Below are positions 18,410-26,339 of a stretch of 64,000 nucleotides of DNA, piece by piece. The DNA is taken from NCBI RefSeq assembly GCF_030944625.1, contig NZ_JAUSXY010000001.1, forward strand, positions 3,658,001-3,722,000, written 5' to 3'. The notes below the pieces were generated by a model. It saw only the letters and a list, made by a program, of their open reading frames with translations. It was not told where the DNA came from and did not search any database. This stretch comes from Arthrobacter sp. SLBN-112 (lineage in GTDB: Bacteria; Actinomycetota; Actinomycetes; Actinomycetales; Micrococcaceae). The position numbers and the translations under genes were made by a program. Positions within the stretch are counted from its first letter, which is position 1, and the number at the start of each line of letters is the position of its first letter.

Positions 18410-20017
18410 TCACATCCGGAAGAGGCCGAAGGAGGTCTCCGGCAAGGGGGTGCGGGAGACGACGTCGAGCGCCAGTCCCAGGACGGTGCGGGTGTCTGCG
18501 GGGTCGATCACGGCGTCATCCCAGAGCCTGGCCGTGGAGTAGTAAGGGCTGCCCTGGTCCTCGTACTGGCGGCGGATGGGTGCCTTGAAAGCCTCTTCGT
18601 CGTCGGCCGGCCATTGTTCGCCGGCCGCCTCGTACTGGTCGCGCTTCACGGTGGCCAGGACGCTGGCGGCCTGGTTGCCGCCCATGACCGAGATCCGCGC
18701 CGCAGGCCACATCCACAGGAACCGCGGCGAGTAGGCGCGGCCGCACATCGAATAGTTGCCGGCACCGAAGGAGCCGCCGATCACCACGGTCAGCTTGGGA
18801 ACGCGGGCGGTGGCGACGGCGGTCACCATCTTGGCGCCGTTCTTGGCGATGCCGCCTTGTTCGGCGTCCTTGCCCACCATGAAGCCGGAGATGTTCTGCA
18901 GGAACAGCAACGGGATGCCGCGCTGGTCGCAGAGCTCAATGAAATGGGCGCCCTTGAGCGATGATTCGCTGAACAGCACGCCGTCGTTGGCCACGATTCC
19001 GACAGGGTGTCCGCAGATCCGGGCGAATCCCGTGACGAGGGTGGTGCCGTACTCCCTTTTGAACTCGTGGAACCTGCTGCCGTCCACCAGCCGGGCGATC
19101 ACCTCGTGGACGTCGTAGGGGGCGTTGACGTCCGTGGGCACGGCACCGTAGAGCCCGTCCGGGTCGGCGGCAGGTTCGACGACGGGTTCCACCTGCCAGG
19201 CCGGCGCGGCCGGCGGCGGCAGCGTGGCAACTATGTCCCTGATGATCTGCAGTGCATGCTCATCGTTTTCGGCCAGGTGGTCGGTCACCCCGGAAATCCG
19301 GGCGTGAACCTCACCGCCGCCGAGTTCCTCGGCGGTCACGATCTCCCCGATCGCGGCCTTCACCAGAGGGGGGCCGCCCAGGAATATGGTGCCCTGGTTC
19401 CGGACGATCACCGTTTCGTCGCTCATGGCGGGGACGTAGGCGCCGCCGGCGGTGCAGGACCCCATGACGGCCGCGATCTGCGGGATTTTGGCGGCGGAGA
19501 GCCGGGCCTGGTTGTAGAAGATGCGGCCGAAGTGGTCCTTGTCCGGGAAGACCTCATCCTGCTTGGGGAGGAATGCCCCGCCCGAATCCACCAGGTAGAT
19601 GCAGGGCAGCCGGTTTTCCAGCGCAATCTCCTGGGCGCGCAGGTGCTTCTTCACCGTCATGGGGTAGTAGGTGCCGCCCTTGACGGTGGCGTCGTTGGAA
19701 ATCACCAGGACCTGCCGTCCGTGCACCAGCCCGATCCCGGCAATGACGCCGGCGCCTGGCGCTTCGTCGCCGTACATCCCGTTGGCGGCCAGGGGCGCGA
19801 TCTCCAGGAACGGGCTGCCGTCATCGAGCAACTGGTCAATCCTGTCCCGCGGCAGGAGTTTCCCCCGGGCCACGTGCCGGTCCCGCGATTTCTGCGGTCC
19901 GCCCAGCGCGGCATCTGCCAGCCTTTTCCGCAGGTCTCCGGCGAGCGCCAGTTGCGCTTCCCGGTTGGCGCGGAAGGACTCGCTTGCGGGGTCGAGCCGG
20001 CTGGCCAGGGTCTCCAT
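18410..20017 (-). CDS. accD: Acyl-CoA carboxylase beta subunit (carboxyltransferase)
   Basis: Carboxyltransferase subunit, 535 residues, likely for 3-methylcrotonyl-CoA. It shows [20 protein letters not shown], the crotonase-fold region [36 protein letters not shown] and [20 protein letters not shown]. The ATG at 20017 (METLASRL) fits the family N-terminus; an upstream in-frame ATG would add 12 residues. It is the first gene of the minus-strand block accD-accA-acd-scoA-scoB-maoC-citE and faces a TetR gene across a palindrome-rich gap. Confidence 0.95.
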   Translation of the reverse strand: METLASRLDPASESFRANREAQLALAGDLRKRLADAALGGPQKSRDRHVARGKLLPRDRIDQLLDDGSPFLEIAPLAANGMYGDEAPGAGVIAGIGLVHGRQVLVISNDATVKGGTYYPMTVKKHLRAQEIALENRLPCIYLVDSGGAFLPKQDEVFPDKDHFGRIFYNQARLSAAKIPQIAAVMGSCTAGGAYVPAMSDETVIVRNQGTIFLGGPPLVKAAIGEIVTAEELGGGEVHARISGVTDHLAENDEHALQIIRDIVATLPPPAAPAWQVEPVVEPAADPDGLYGAVPTDVNAPYDVHEVIARLVDGSRFHEFKREYGTTLVTGFARICGHPVGIVANDGVLFSESSLKGAHFIELCDQRGIPLLFLQNISGFMVGKDAEQGGIAKNGAKMVTAVATARVPKLTVVIGGSFGAGNYSMCGRAYSPRFLWMWPAARISVMGGNQAASVLATVKRDQYEAAGEQWPADDEEAFKAPIRRQYEDQGSPYYSTARLWDDAVIDPADTRTVLGLALDVVSRTPLPETSFGLFRM

Positions 20018-20062
20018 TGACGATCCGTTCCTGTCTGGACCGGGCGGCTGCATGCCAACTCG

Positions 20063-20106
20063 GTTAGTGACTAATAACTGAAATTCAGGTTAGTCTCGAT
20101 TAACTG
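20063..20106. promoter_or_regulatory. Operator cluster between accD and its TetR regulator
   Basis: The 144-bp divergent gap contains TTAGT-G-ACTAA (20064-20074), CTGAA-A-TTCAG (20078-20088) and a direct repeat GGTTAGT at 20063-20069 and 20089-20095, 26 bp apart. A further GTTA...TAAC pair ends near 20104. The 26-bp period is two to three helical turns, suiting binding of two TetR dimers. The target of the divergent TetR protein is inferred. Confidence 0.55.
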
Positions 20107-20161
20107 TGATGTCCAACACATGGCGGTCTTGGTAGAATCTGCGTCGGTCCGAGGAGGAAAA

Positions 20162-20839
20162 GTGCCCAGCACGGGAACACACCCCAACAATGCAACGCAG
20201 CCAGCCATGCCGCAGCCGGCTCCCACCACCCAGCGAGGCAAGGCCAAGGAGAACCGGCGGCAGGCACTGCTGACAGCGGCGGCGTCACTCTTCGCGCTTA
20301 ACGGGTTCAACCGGGTATCGCTCGAAGACCTGGGCGCGGCTGCGGGTGTGAGCGGCCCCGCGGTTTACCGCCACTTCCCGGGCAAGCAGGCAGTCCTCGC
20401 CGACCTCCTGGTGACCGTGAGCCAGGAGCTGCTGGACGGTGGACGCCAGGTGGTGGAAAGCACCGCCGATCCGGCAGCCGCACTGCAGCAGTTGGTGGAA
20501 TTCCAGGTGGACTTTGCGCTCGGCAAGCCCGACGTGATCCGCGTCCAGGACCGGGACCTCAGCAACCTCTCCGAACAGGACCAGTCCGCAGTACGCACCC
20601 TGCAGCGCAGCTACGTGGAGTTATGGGTGGACGTCCTCGCCAAGGTCCATCCCGGCACAGAGTCCGCTGAACTCCGGATGCGGGCCCACGCGACCTTTGG
20701 CCTCATCAACTCCACGCCGCACTCCGTCCGCAGCCACGGCAGGCGGATCGGGGCGGGCGTCGCCCGCCCCCTGCTGGAGCGCATGGCATTGGCTGCCCTG
20801 CTGGTGGACAGCACAGGGGGCGTCCAGTCCCCCGGTTAG
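20162..20839 (+). CDS. TetR-family regulator of the leucine-degradation operon
   Basis: A 225-residue TetR protein. The helix-turn-helix region is RQALLTAAASLFALNGFNR, then SLEDLGAAAGVSGPAVYRHF and the typical PGKQAVLADLL. The GTG at 20162 is preceded by a strong GGAGG (spacing 7), which decides the start over an ATG at 20120. It is divergent from accD, as Rv2506 accompanies the equivalent M. tuberculosis genes. An acyl-CoA intermediate such as isovaleryl- or methylcrotonyl-CoA is a plausible inducer. Its end overlaps the E2 gene by 4 bases, tail to tail. Confidence 0.9.
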   Translation: MPSTGTHPNNATQPAMPQPAPTTQRGKAKENRRQALLTAAASLFALNGFNRVSLEDLGAAAGVSGPAVYRHFPGKQAVLADLLVTVSQELLDGGRQVVESTADPAAALQQLVEFQVDFALGKPDVIRVQDRDLSNLSEQDQSAVRTLQRSYVELWVDVLAKVHPGTESAELRMRAHATFGLINSTPHSVRSHGRRIGAGVARPLLERMALAALLVDSTGGVQSPG

Positions 20840-22260
20840 ACCATGGTCAACACCATTCCCGGCTCGGCCAGGATGGCGCCGACGTCGGCAAGGAACCGGG
20901 AGCCTTGCTCGCCGTCCACCAGGCGGTGGTCGAAGGACAGGCTCAGCGTGATCACCTGGCGCAAGGCCACCTCACCCCGGTACTCCCACGGCAGGGTCCG
21001 GACTGCGCCCAGCCCCAGGATGGCCGCCTCGCCCGGGTTGAGGATGGGGGTACCGGCGTCAATGCCGAAAACGCCGATGTTGGTGATCGAAATGGTGCCG
21101 CCGGACAGCTCGGCAGGGGTGGTCTTGCCGGCGCGCGCAGTTTCGGCGAGCGCAGTTAAAGCCTGGGCCAGTTGCGGAAGCGGCATGGTGTCCGCATCTT
21201 TGATGTTGGGAACGGTGAGGCCACGGGGCGTGGCCGCCGCGATGCCCAGGTTCACGTAGTTGTAGGTGACGATTTCCTGGTGTTCCTCATCCCAGTGGGA
21301 GTTCAGCGCCGGGTTCCTGCGCAGGGCGACGAGCACTGCCTTGGCTGCGAGCGTCAGCGGGGTGAGCTTGAGCCCGGCGAACTCCCTGCTGTTCTTGAGC
21401 CTTGCCAGCAGTTCAAGGCTTGGCGTGACATCCACGGTGAGGAATTCGGTGGCGTGCGGCGCGGTGAAGGCACTCTGCACCATCGCGGCTGCGGTGTATT
21501 TGCGGACACCCTTGATGGGAGTCCTGGTCTCCCGCTCCCCCTGCCGCGTTCCGGACACCGCCGGCGCTCCATGCTTCGCCGCGGCCGGTTCGTCGTGGTG
21601 CCGGGCAAATCCGAGCACGTCCTCGCGCGTAATCAGCCCGCCGGGGCCGCTCCCCGGTACCTGGGTGAGGTCCAGGCTGAGATCCTTGGCCAACTTGCGG
21701 ACCGGCGGCGTTGAACGTGGCCGCCCTGCAGGCGCGGACTCGGCAGGCGCTGATTCAACAGGCCTGATTTCGACAGGCCTGGTTTCGACGGGCTCAACCA
21801 CCGGGGTTCTGGTTTCTGCAGGCCTGGTTTCGACCGGCTCAACCACCGGGGCGGCGAAGTTCCGTGGCCGGCGCGTTGGCCGGCCGGACCCTTCGACGAC
21901 GGCGCCGTAGCCCACCAGGTTCGGTTCCCGTTTCTGCGTTTCCACCCCGCGCTCCCCCGGCCCCGCCGGCAACGCGCCGGCCGGGCCCGAAGGTTCCGCC
22001 CCGGCGTCGTCCGGCACCTCAAACGAGACGATGGGCTTCCCCACCTCAACCACTGACCCGGGCTGCTCGTGGAGCTCCTTGATGACCCCGGCAAACGGGG
22101 AGGGAAGCTCCACCACGGCTTTGGCTGTCTCTACCTCGGCAATGACCTGGTTCAGGCTGACGGTGTCCCCCACCTCCACTTTCCAGCTGAGGATTTCGGA
22201 CTCTGTGAGCCCTTCACCCAGGTCCGGGAGACGGAATTCCTTGATCATGGTGGCGCTCAT
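20836..22260 (-). CDS. bkdC: Branched-chain 2-oxoacid dehydrogenase E2 (dihydrolipoyl acyltransferase)
   Basis: Acyltransferase core of the branched-chain 2-oxoacid dehydrogenase, 474 residues. A single lipoyl domain carries K47 in EVETAKAVVE. A long linker (about residues 125-210) follows, then a peripheral-subunit-binding domain (PPVRKLAKDLSLDLTQVPGS) and a catalytic domain ending with SFDHRLVDGEQGSRFLAD. The linker encodes PVVEPVETRP twice from a near-identical DNA repeat (see repeat entries). ATG 22260 overlaps the E1beta stop (ATGA). No E3 gene lies nearby, so a shared lipoamide dehydrogenase is assumed. Confidence 0.93.
   Translation of the reverse strand: MSATMIKEFRLPDLGEGLTESEILSWKVEVGDTVSLNQVIAEVETAKAVVELPSPFAGVIKELHEQPGSVVEVGKPIVSFEVPDDAGAEPSGPAGALPAGPGERGVETQKREPNLVGYGAVVEGSGRPTRRPRNFAAPVVEPVETRPAETRTPVVEPVETRPVEIRPVESAPAESAPAGRPRSTPPVRKLAKDLSLDLTQVPGSGPGGLITREDVLGFARHHDEPAAAKHGAPAVSGTRQGERETRTPIKGVRKYTAAAMVQSAFTAPHATEFLTVDVTPSLELLARLKNSREFAGLKLTPLTLAAKAVLVALRRNPALNSHWDEEHQEIVTYNYVNLGIAAATPRGLTVPNIKDADTMPLPQLAQALTALAETARAGKTTPAELSGGTISITNIGVFGIDAGTPILNPGEAAILGLGAVRTLPWEYRGEVALRQVITLSLSFDHRLVDGEQGSRFLADVGAILAEPGMVLTMV
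21781..21805. repeat. Short repeat copy 1 inside the E2 linker
   Basis: GGTTTCGACGGGCTCAACCA followed by CCGGG. On the coding strand it reads as codons for Val-Val-Glu-Pro-Val-Glu-Thr. A second copy lies 45 bp away and partial TTTCGACAGGC fragments lie just before it (about 21767-21779). Confidence 0.85.
21826..21850. repeat. Short repeat copy 2 inside the E2 linker
   Basis: GGTTTCGACCGGCTCAACCA followed by CCGGG, differing from copy 1 at one base over 25. It lies in the same reading frame and again gives VVEPVET. Confidence 0.85.
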
Positions 22261-23267
22261 CCTTCCAGCCCGCTCAGGGAATTCGGGCGGCCCAGGGCAC
22301 GGTCCACGCCGTCGAGGATACGGTCCAGGCCGGGCAGGTGGTGCATTTCCAGCTTGGAGTACGGGTACGGAATGTCGAACCCGGTGACCCGGACCGGAGC
22401 AGCCTCGAGGTGGTAAAAGCACCGCTCGGTGATGCTGGCCGCCACCTCCGCTCCCAGGCCGCCGGATTGTCCGGCCTCGTGCGTGACCACCAGGCGCCCG
22501 GTCTTCCGCACGGAGGCCACCACGGCGTCGTAGTCCACCGGGGCCAGCGAGCGCAGGTCGATGACTTCGAGGGAGATTCCCTCGTCCGCTGCGGCCGCGG
22601 CGGCATCCAGCGCGGTCTTGACCAAGGGGCCGTAGGCCACCAGGGTGGCATCGGTGCCCTCGGTCAGCACGCGGGCCTTGTCCATGGGCAGGGCGGACGC
22701 AAGGGCAGCCGACTCATCCACCTCGCCTTTGTCGTGGTAGCGGCGCTTGGGTTCGAAATACAGGACGGGATCGTCGCAGGAAATGGCCTGCTGGATCACG
22801 GTGTAGGCGTCCTGGGGGTTGGAAACCGCCACCACGCGCAGCCCGGAGGTGTGCGTGAAGTACGCTTCCGGGGACTCGGAGTGGTGCTCCGGCGAGCCGA
22901 TCCCGCCACCGAAGGGGACCCTGATGGTGATGGGCATCTTCACGGCGCCGCGGGTGCGGTAATGCAGCTTCGCCACCTGGCTGACGATCTGGTCGAACGC
23001 CGGATAGATGAATCCGTCGAACTGGATCTCCAGCACCGGGCGGTAGCCGCGGTAGGCCAGGCCGACGGCGGTCCCCACGATGGCGGATTCCGCCAGCGGC
23101 GTGTCCACCACCCGGTGCGTGCCGAAGTCTTTCTGCAGGCCGTCCGTTACCCGGAACACCCCGCCGAGGGCGCCGATGTCCTCGCCGAGGAGGACCACCT
23201 TGGAGTCGTTTTCCAGCGACTTCCGCAGGCCGGCGTTGATGGCGCGGGCAAAGGTCAACTGGGTCAT
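22257..23267 (-). CDS. bkdB: Branched-chain 2-oxoacid dehydrogenase E1 beta subunit
   Basis: A 336-residue transketolase-type subunit that, with E1 alpha, decarboxylates branched 2-oxoacids using thiamine diphosphate. It begins MTQLTFARAINAGLRKSLEN and shows VLLGEDIGALGGVFRVT with the conserved Glu of the cofactor site. The substrate region is EIQFDGFIYPAFDQIVSQ and GGGIGSPEHHSESPEAYF, and the C-terminal domain contains VTHEAGQSGGLGAEVAASI. It shares an overlapping ATG/stop junction with E1 alpha upstream (23267) and E2 downstream. Confidence 0.95.
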   Translation of the reverse strand: MTQLTFARAINAGLRKSLENDSKVVLLGEDIGALGGVFRVTDGLQKDFGTHRVVDTPLAESAIVGTAVGLAYRGYRPVLEIQFDGFIYPAFDQIVSQVAKLHYRTRGAVKMPITIRVPFGGGIGSPEHHSESPEAYFTHTSGLRVVAVSNPQDAYTVIQQAISCDDPVLYFEPKRRYHDKGEVDESAALASALPMDKARVLTEGTDATLVAYGPLVKTALDAAAAAADEGISLEVIDLRSLAPVDYDAVVASVRKTGRLVVTHEAGQSGGLGAEVAASITERCFYHLEAAPVRVTGFDIPYPYSKLEMHHLPGLDRILDGVDRALGRPNSLSGLEG

Positions 23268-24436
23268 CAGCGTGCACCTTCCTCTGAAACTGCTCCTGCG
23301 GGGTCGCCGAATGAAGCCAGGTAGCGGGCGTAGTGGTCCTGCTGGCGTTCCAGCCAGGAGTTGGGAGTGCTGTAGACGTGCTTGAAGACGTCCATCGGCT
23401 CGGGGTCCGGCATGGTGGTGCAGCCCCGGCGCATTTCCGCCGCAACGGAATCGGCCTTGTCCTGGACCTGCTGCTGCAACTCCGCGGTCAGGAGTCCCTT
23501 CCGGTCCAGGAGCGATGCCAGCCTGGAGATGGGGTCCTTCGCGGCCCAGTCCTCCAGTTCGTTGGCGTCCCGGTAACGGGTGGGATCATCGGCGGTGGTG
23601 TGCGGTCCCATCCGGTAGGTGACGGCCTCAATGAACGTGGGGCCGCCGCCGCGCCGGGCCCGGTCCAACGCGAGCCGGGTGGCGGCCATGACGGCCAGGA
23701 CGTCGTTTCCGTCCACCCGCAGGCTGGGGATGCCGAAGCCGGTGGCCCGCTCCGCGAGGTGGATGTGCGACTGGAGCCCTACGGGCTCCGAGATGGCCCA
23801 ATGGTTGTTCGTGCAGAAGAACACCACAGGGGCCTGGAAACTGGCGGCGAACACCATGGCCTCGTTGACGTCGCCTTCGCTGGTGGCGCCGTCGCCGAAG
23901 TAGGTAACGGCCACGGCATCGGCGCCGTCGTTCTGGATCCCCATGGCATATCCGGTGGCATGGAGGGTTTGGGCGCCAATGATGATCTGCGGCGTGGCCA
24001 TGTTGATGCCGTACGGGTCCCAACCGCCGGAGGCGTTGCCGCGCCAGACCCGGAGAAGGTCCGTCAGGTCCACGCCGCGGCAGTACGCCACACCGTTCTC
24101 GCGGTAACTGGAGAAGACAAAGTCGTCCGCCCGCATGGCCCGTCCCGAACCGATCTGGGCCGCTTCCTGCCCCAGCAGCGGCGGCCAGAGCGCCAGTTCC
24201 CCCTGCCTTTGCAGGGCGGTGGCCTCCACGTCGATCCGGCGGATGACGGTCATGTCCTCGAACAGGGAACACAACTGCTCGTCAGTGATGTCCCTGACCC
24301 AAGAATCGAACTCCGGGTGGCTGATGCGCTCGCCCGCCGGGGTGATCAACTGGAGAAATTCCTGCCCGGCCGCGGTGGAGGCCCCTGCGTTTTCGGGGGT
24401 TATTGCACCGCCATGGCCCGTTTCGTCTGTAGACAC
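23267..24436 (-). CDS. bkdA: Branched-chain 2-oxoacid dehydrogenase E1 alpha subunit
   Basis: Thiamine-diphosphate-binding subunit of 389 residues. The cofactor motif runs from FGDGATSEGDVNEAMVFAAS to CTNNHWAIS. Also visible are FSSYRENGVAYCRGVDL and the phosphorylation-loop-like TYRMGPHTTADDPTRYR. I chose GTG 24436; the frame stays open to 24562 without family similarity. It is the first gene of the E1alpha-E1beta-E2 operon. A perfect CRP/GlxR-type box is centred about 100 bp upstream, and a divergent Lrp-type regulator adjoins. A pyruvate dehydrogenase role is the main alternative; the island favours branched-chain substrates. Confidence 0.92.
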   Translation of the reverse strand: MSTDETGHGGAITPENAGASTAAGQEFLQLITPAGERISHPEFDSWVRDITDEQLCSLFEDMTVIRRIDVEATALQRQGELALWPPLLGQEAAQIGSGRAMRADDFVFSSYRENGVAYCRGVDLTDLLRVWRGNASGGWDPYGINMATPQIIIGAQTLHATGYAMGIQNDGADAVAVTYFGDGATSEGDVNEAMVFAASFQAPVVFFCTNNHWAISEPVGLQSHIHLAERATGFGIPSLRVDGNDVLAVMAATRLALDRARRGGGPTFIEAVTYRMGPHTTADDPTRYRDANELEDWAAKDPISRLASLLDRKGLLTAELQQQVQDKADSVAAEMRRGCTTMPDPEPMDVFKHVYSTPNSWLERQQDHYARYLASFGDPAGAVSEEGAR

Positions 24437-24529
24437 GATTGCCGCAACCTTCGTACGTCGTTGACCTGTGGTTTTCGGGCTTTTGGCACCAGCCACCACC
24501 GGCCTTCCGGGCGCCATTGCCCCAGATAC

Positions 24530-24545
24530 TGTGACCCTACTCACA
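24530..24545. promoter_or_regulatory. CRP/GlxR-type binding site
   Basis: TGTGACCCTACTCACA is a full match to the TGTGA-N6-TCACA consensus of CRP-family regulators, represented in actinobacteria by GlxR/Crp. It lies 94 bp upstream of the E1 alpha start and 85 bp upstream of the lrp-type start, so it could affect either gene. Confidence 0.75.
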
Positions 24546-24633
24546 ATGCTCAGGGGGTACAACCACCACGGCAGTTTCTGAGCATAATGCCCTGTCTGGC
24601 GCGCTTACACCGTGCTAGCGTTGCGCATTATGC
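24546..24633. promoter_or_regulatory. Lrp-type operator pair between bkdA and the Lrp-like gene
   Basis: GCAT-A-ATGC (24582-24590) and GCAT-T-ATGC (24625-24633) are the same 9-bp palindrome 43 bp (four helical turns) apart. The second is embedded in TTGC-N7-GCAA (24621-24635) and covers the regulator's ATG. An additional 8-bp inverted repeat joins ATGCTCAG (24546-24553) to CTGAGCAT (24578-24585). Spaced sites suit an octameric Lrp/AsnC protein. Confidence 0.6.
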
Positions 24634-25103
24634 AAGCTTTGGATGGCACTGACACCCGCCTGCTGTCGGCACTGTCGCAGGACCCGCGCCGCACCGTGGT
24701 GGCACTGGCGCAAAAGCTCGGCCTGTCCCGGAACACCGTCCAGGCGCGGATGGCCCAGCTCGAGAAGAAGCACGTCTTCCTGTCCTTTGAACGGCGCATC
24801 AATCCGGTGGCGCTGGGGTATCCGCTGATGGCCTTCATCTCCGTGCACGTCCAGCAGCAGAAACTCGGGCGGCTGGCCGATGAGATGGCGGCAATCCCCG
24901 AGATATTGGAGGGGTACGGGCTCACGGGATCGGCGGACCTGCTGCTGCGCGTGGTGGCCAGGGACGCCGAGGACCTGTTCCGGATCAACGGAAAGATCCT
25001 GGCGTGCGACGGCGTGGAGCGGGCAGACACGGCACTGGCCATGGGCGAACTGATCCCTTTCCGGGTGCAACCGCTGCTGGAACGGGGCTCGGAGGGCGGG
25101 TAA
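24630..25103 (+). CDS. Lrp/AsnC-family regulator
   Basis: A 157-residue regulator with an N-terminal AsnC-type helix-turn-helix (DTRLLSALSQDPRRTVVALA, then QKLGLSRNTVQARMAQLEKK) and a C-terminal RAM ligand domain (AFISVHVQQQKLGRLADEMA ... GSADLLLRVVARDAEDLF). ATG 24630 gives the family N-terminus; a GTG at 24612 would add six residues. It is divergent from the branched-chain 2-oxoacid dehydrogenase genes, like the BkdR-type regulators known from other bacteria. Branched-chain amino acids are the likely effectors (inference). Its start codon lies inside one of the palindromes. Confidence 0.92.
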   Translation: MQALDGTDTRLLSALSQDPRRTVVALAQKLGLSRNTVQARMAQLEKKHVFLSFERRINPVALGYPLMAFISVHVQQQKLGRLADEMAAIPEILEGYGLTGSADLLLRVVARDAEDLFRINGKILACDGVERADTALAMGELIPFRVQPLLERGSEGG

Positions 25104-25226
25104 CAGCGCCACGGGAGGCACGACGCCGGCGGGCAGGGTTATAGGCTGGTTCCAGTTATGTGCCGGGCCGGGAAGGCCCGGGCAGTCCGCCGGTGCCACC
25201 ACGCCCGTCCCCGAAAGGCTCCCCCC

Positions 25227-25772
25227 TTGAGCAGTCCCCAGGATTCGTACCGGCACGGCCACGCGGACCCGGCGCCGCAGGAGCTGCCCCCGATGCCTGG
25301 GCAGCCGGCCCCGTTCGGCCTGCCCGGAGAACGACCGCGGGTGCAGAGCCGGCGGAAGCCGGGGATCGTCCTTGGCAGCATCGGCGGGGTGCTGCTGCTG
25401 GTGATCCTCGGCGTCGTGATCCTGGTGAACGTGGTGAACAGCGCCACCAACCAGGCCAGGGGCCTCGCCGACGACTTCACCAAGAAGGTGATCGCCGGGG
25501 AAGTATCCACCGCGTACGACGACTACCTTGACCCCTTGCTCAAGGAGCAGCTTTCCAAGGAGGCGTTCATCTCCGGCGTGAAAAGCCTGGAACTGGATGA
25601 CTCGTGCACGCCCGCCTACACCGAACTCAAGGTGGCCACCGAGAACGGCATGAAATCAGCCGATGTGGCGGGCCAGATCAGCTGTTCCGGCAAGAAGGTC
25701 GACCTCGCCTACCGCTTCGAGGGAGCCAACGACCTCAAAATGACCAACATCAAGCTGCGGCCCGCTGCCTGA
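25227..25772 (+). CDS. Single-pass membrane protein, unknown function
   Basis: A 181-residue protein from TTG 25227. It has a Pro-rich cytoplasmic N-terminus, one membrane helix (GIVLGSIGGVLLLVILGVVILVN without its ends) and an extracellular domain with two cysteines (SCTPAY, ISCSGKK) that may form a disulfide. The domain resembles DUF4878-type lipocalin-like extracellular folds only weakly. An ATG at 25158 is the alternative start; the TTG has AAAGG upstream and a more typical N-terminus. The gene is followed by a GC hairpin (25777-25805). Confidence 0.75.
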   Translation: MSSPQDSYRHGHADPAPQELPPMPGQPAPFGLPGERPRVQSRRKPGIVLGSIGGVLLLVILGVVILVNVVNSATNQARGLADDFTKKVIAGEVSTAYDDYLDPLLKEQLSKEAFISGVKSLELDDSCTPAYTELKVATENGMKSADVAGQISCSGKKVDLAYRFEGANDLKMTNIKLRPAA

Positions 25773-25776
25773 CCCG

Positions 25777-25805
25777 CCGGCCCGCGCGGCCCCGTGGAGG
25801 GCCGG
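25777..25805 (+). terminator. Hairpin after the single-pass membrane protein
   Basis: CCGGCCC (25777-25783) pairs with GGGCCGG (25799-25805). It lies five bases after the stop codon and is followed by AAAAT rather than a T-run, so it is a weak or factor-assisted terminator. Confidence 0.4.
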
Positions 25806-25932
25806 AAAATGAAAAGGGTGCTGATCTTTTCACCCATCCTTCTCCCGGGATGATGCGAACTGCTTCCGAGGGTCCCGCCCGGGGACCCTGCGTTCGGGGA
25901 ACAGTCCCCGCACTTCAGGAAGGAATCGGACC

Positions 25933-26337
25933 ATGCGCAACTCACCCAACCGCCTCGTCGCCACCATTTTCGGAGCCGTCTACCTGCTGGTGGGCCTCCT
26001 GGGCTTCGCCGTCACGTCCGGCGTAGGATTCGTCGCCACCGAGGGTGCGAACCTGATCATCTTCGAGGTCAACCCCCTGCATAACGTCATCCACCTGGCC
26101 ATTGGCGCCGCGCTGCTGTTCGCCGGACTGCGGGGGACGGACACTGCGCGTACGCTCAACGCCACCGTGGGCGCCGTCTATCTCCTGGTGGGCATCGTGG
26201 GACTGTTCCTGCTGGACTCCGCGCTGAACATCATCGCCCTGAACGGTGCCGACAACGTCCTGCACCTCGCCAGCGCCGTCCTGCTCCTGGGCGTGGGCCT
26301 GTCCCTGGACAAGTCACCGGCCGCAGCCCGGGCATAG
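25933..26337 (+). CDS. DUF4383 membrane protein
   Basis: A 134-residue protein with four membrane helices matching the DUF4383 pattern: MRNSPNRLVATIFGAVYLLV, then NPLHNVIHLAIGAALLFAGL, and a second half-repeat VGAVYLLVGIVG ... NGADNVLHLASAVLLLGVGL. Each half carries a conserved NxxHxxxG/A-type His. The function of the family is unknown. AGGAAGG precedes the ATG. The next gene begins 3 bp after the stop, so the two are probably co-transcribed. Confidence 0.9.
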   Translation: MRNSPNRLVATIFGAVYLLVGLLGFAVTSGVGFVATEGANLIIFEVNPLHNVIHLAIGAALLFAGLRGTDTARTLNATVGAVYLLVGIVGLFLLDSALNIIALNGADNVLHLASAVLLLGVGLSLDKSPAAARA

Positions 26338-26339
26338 TC

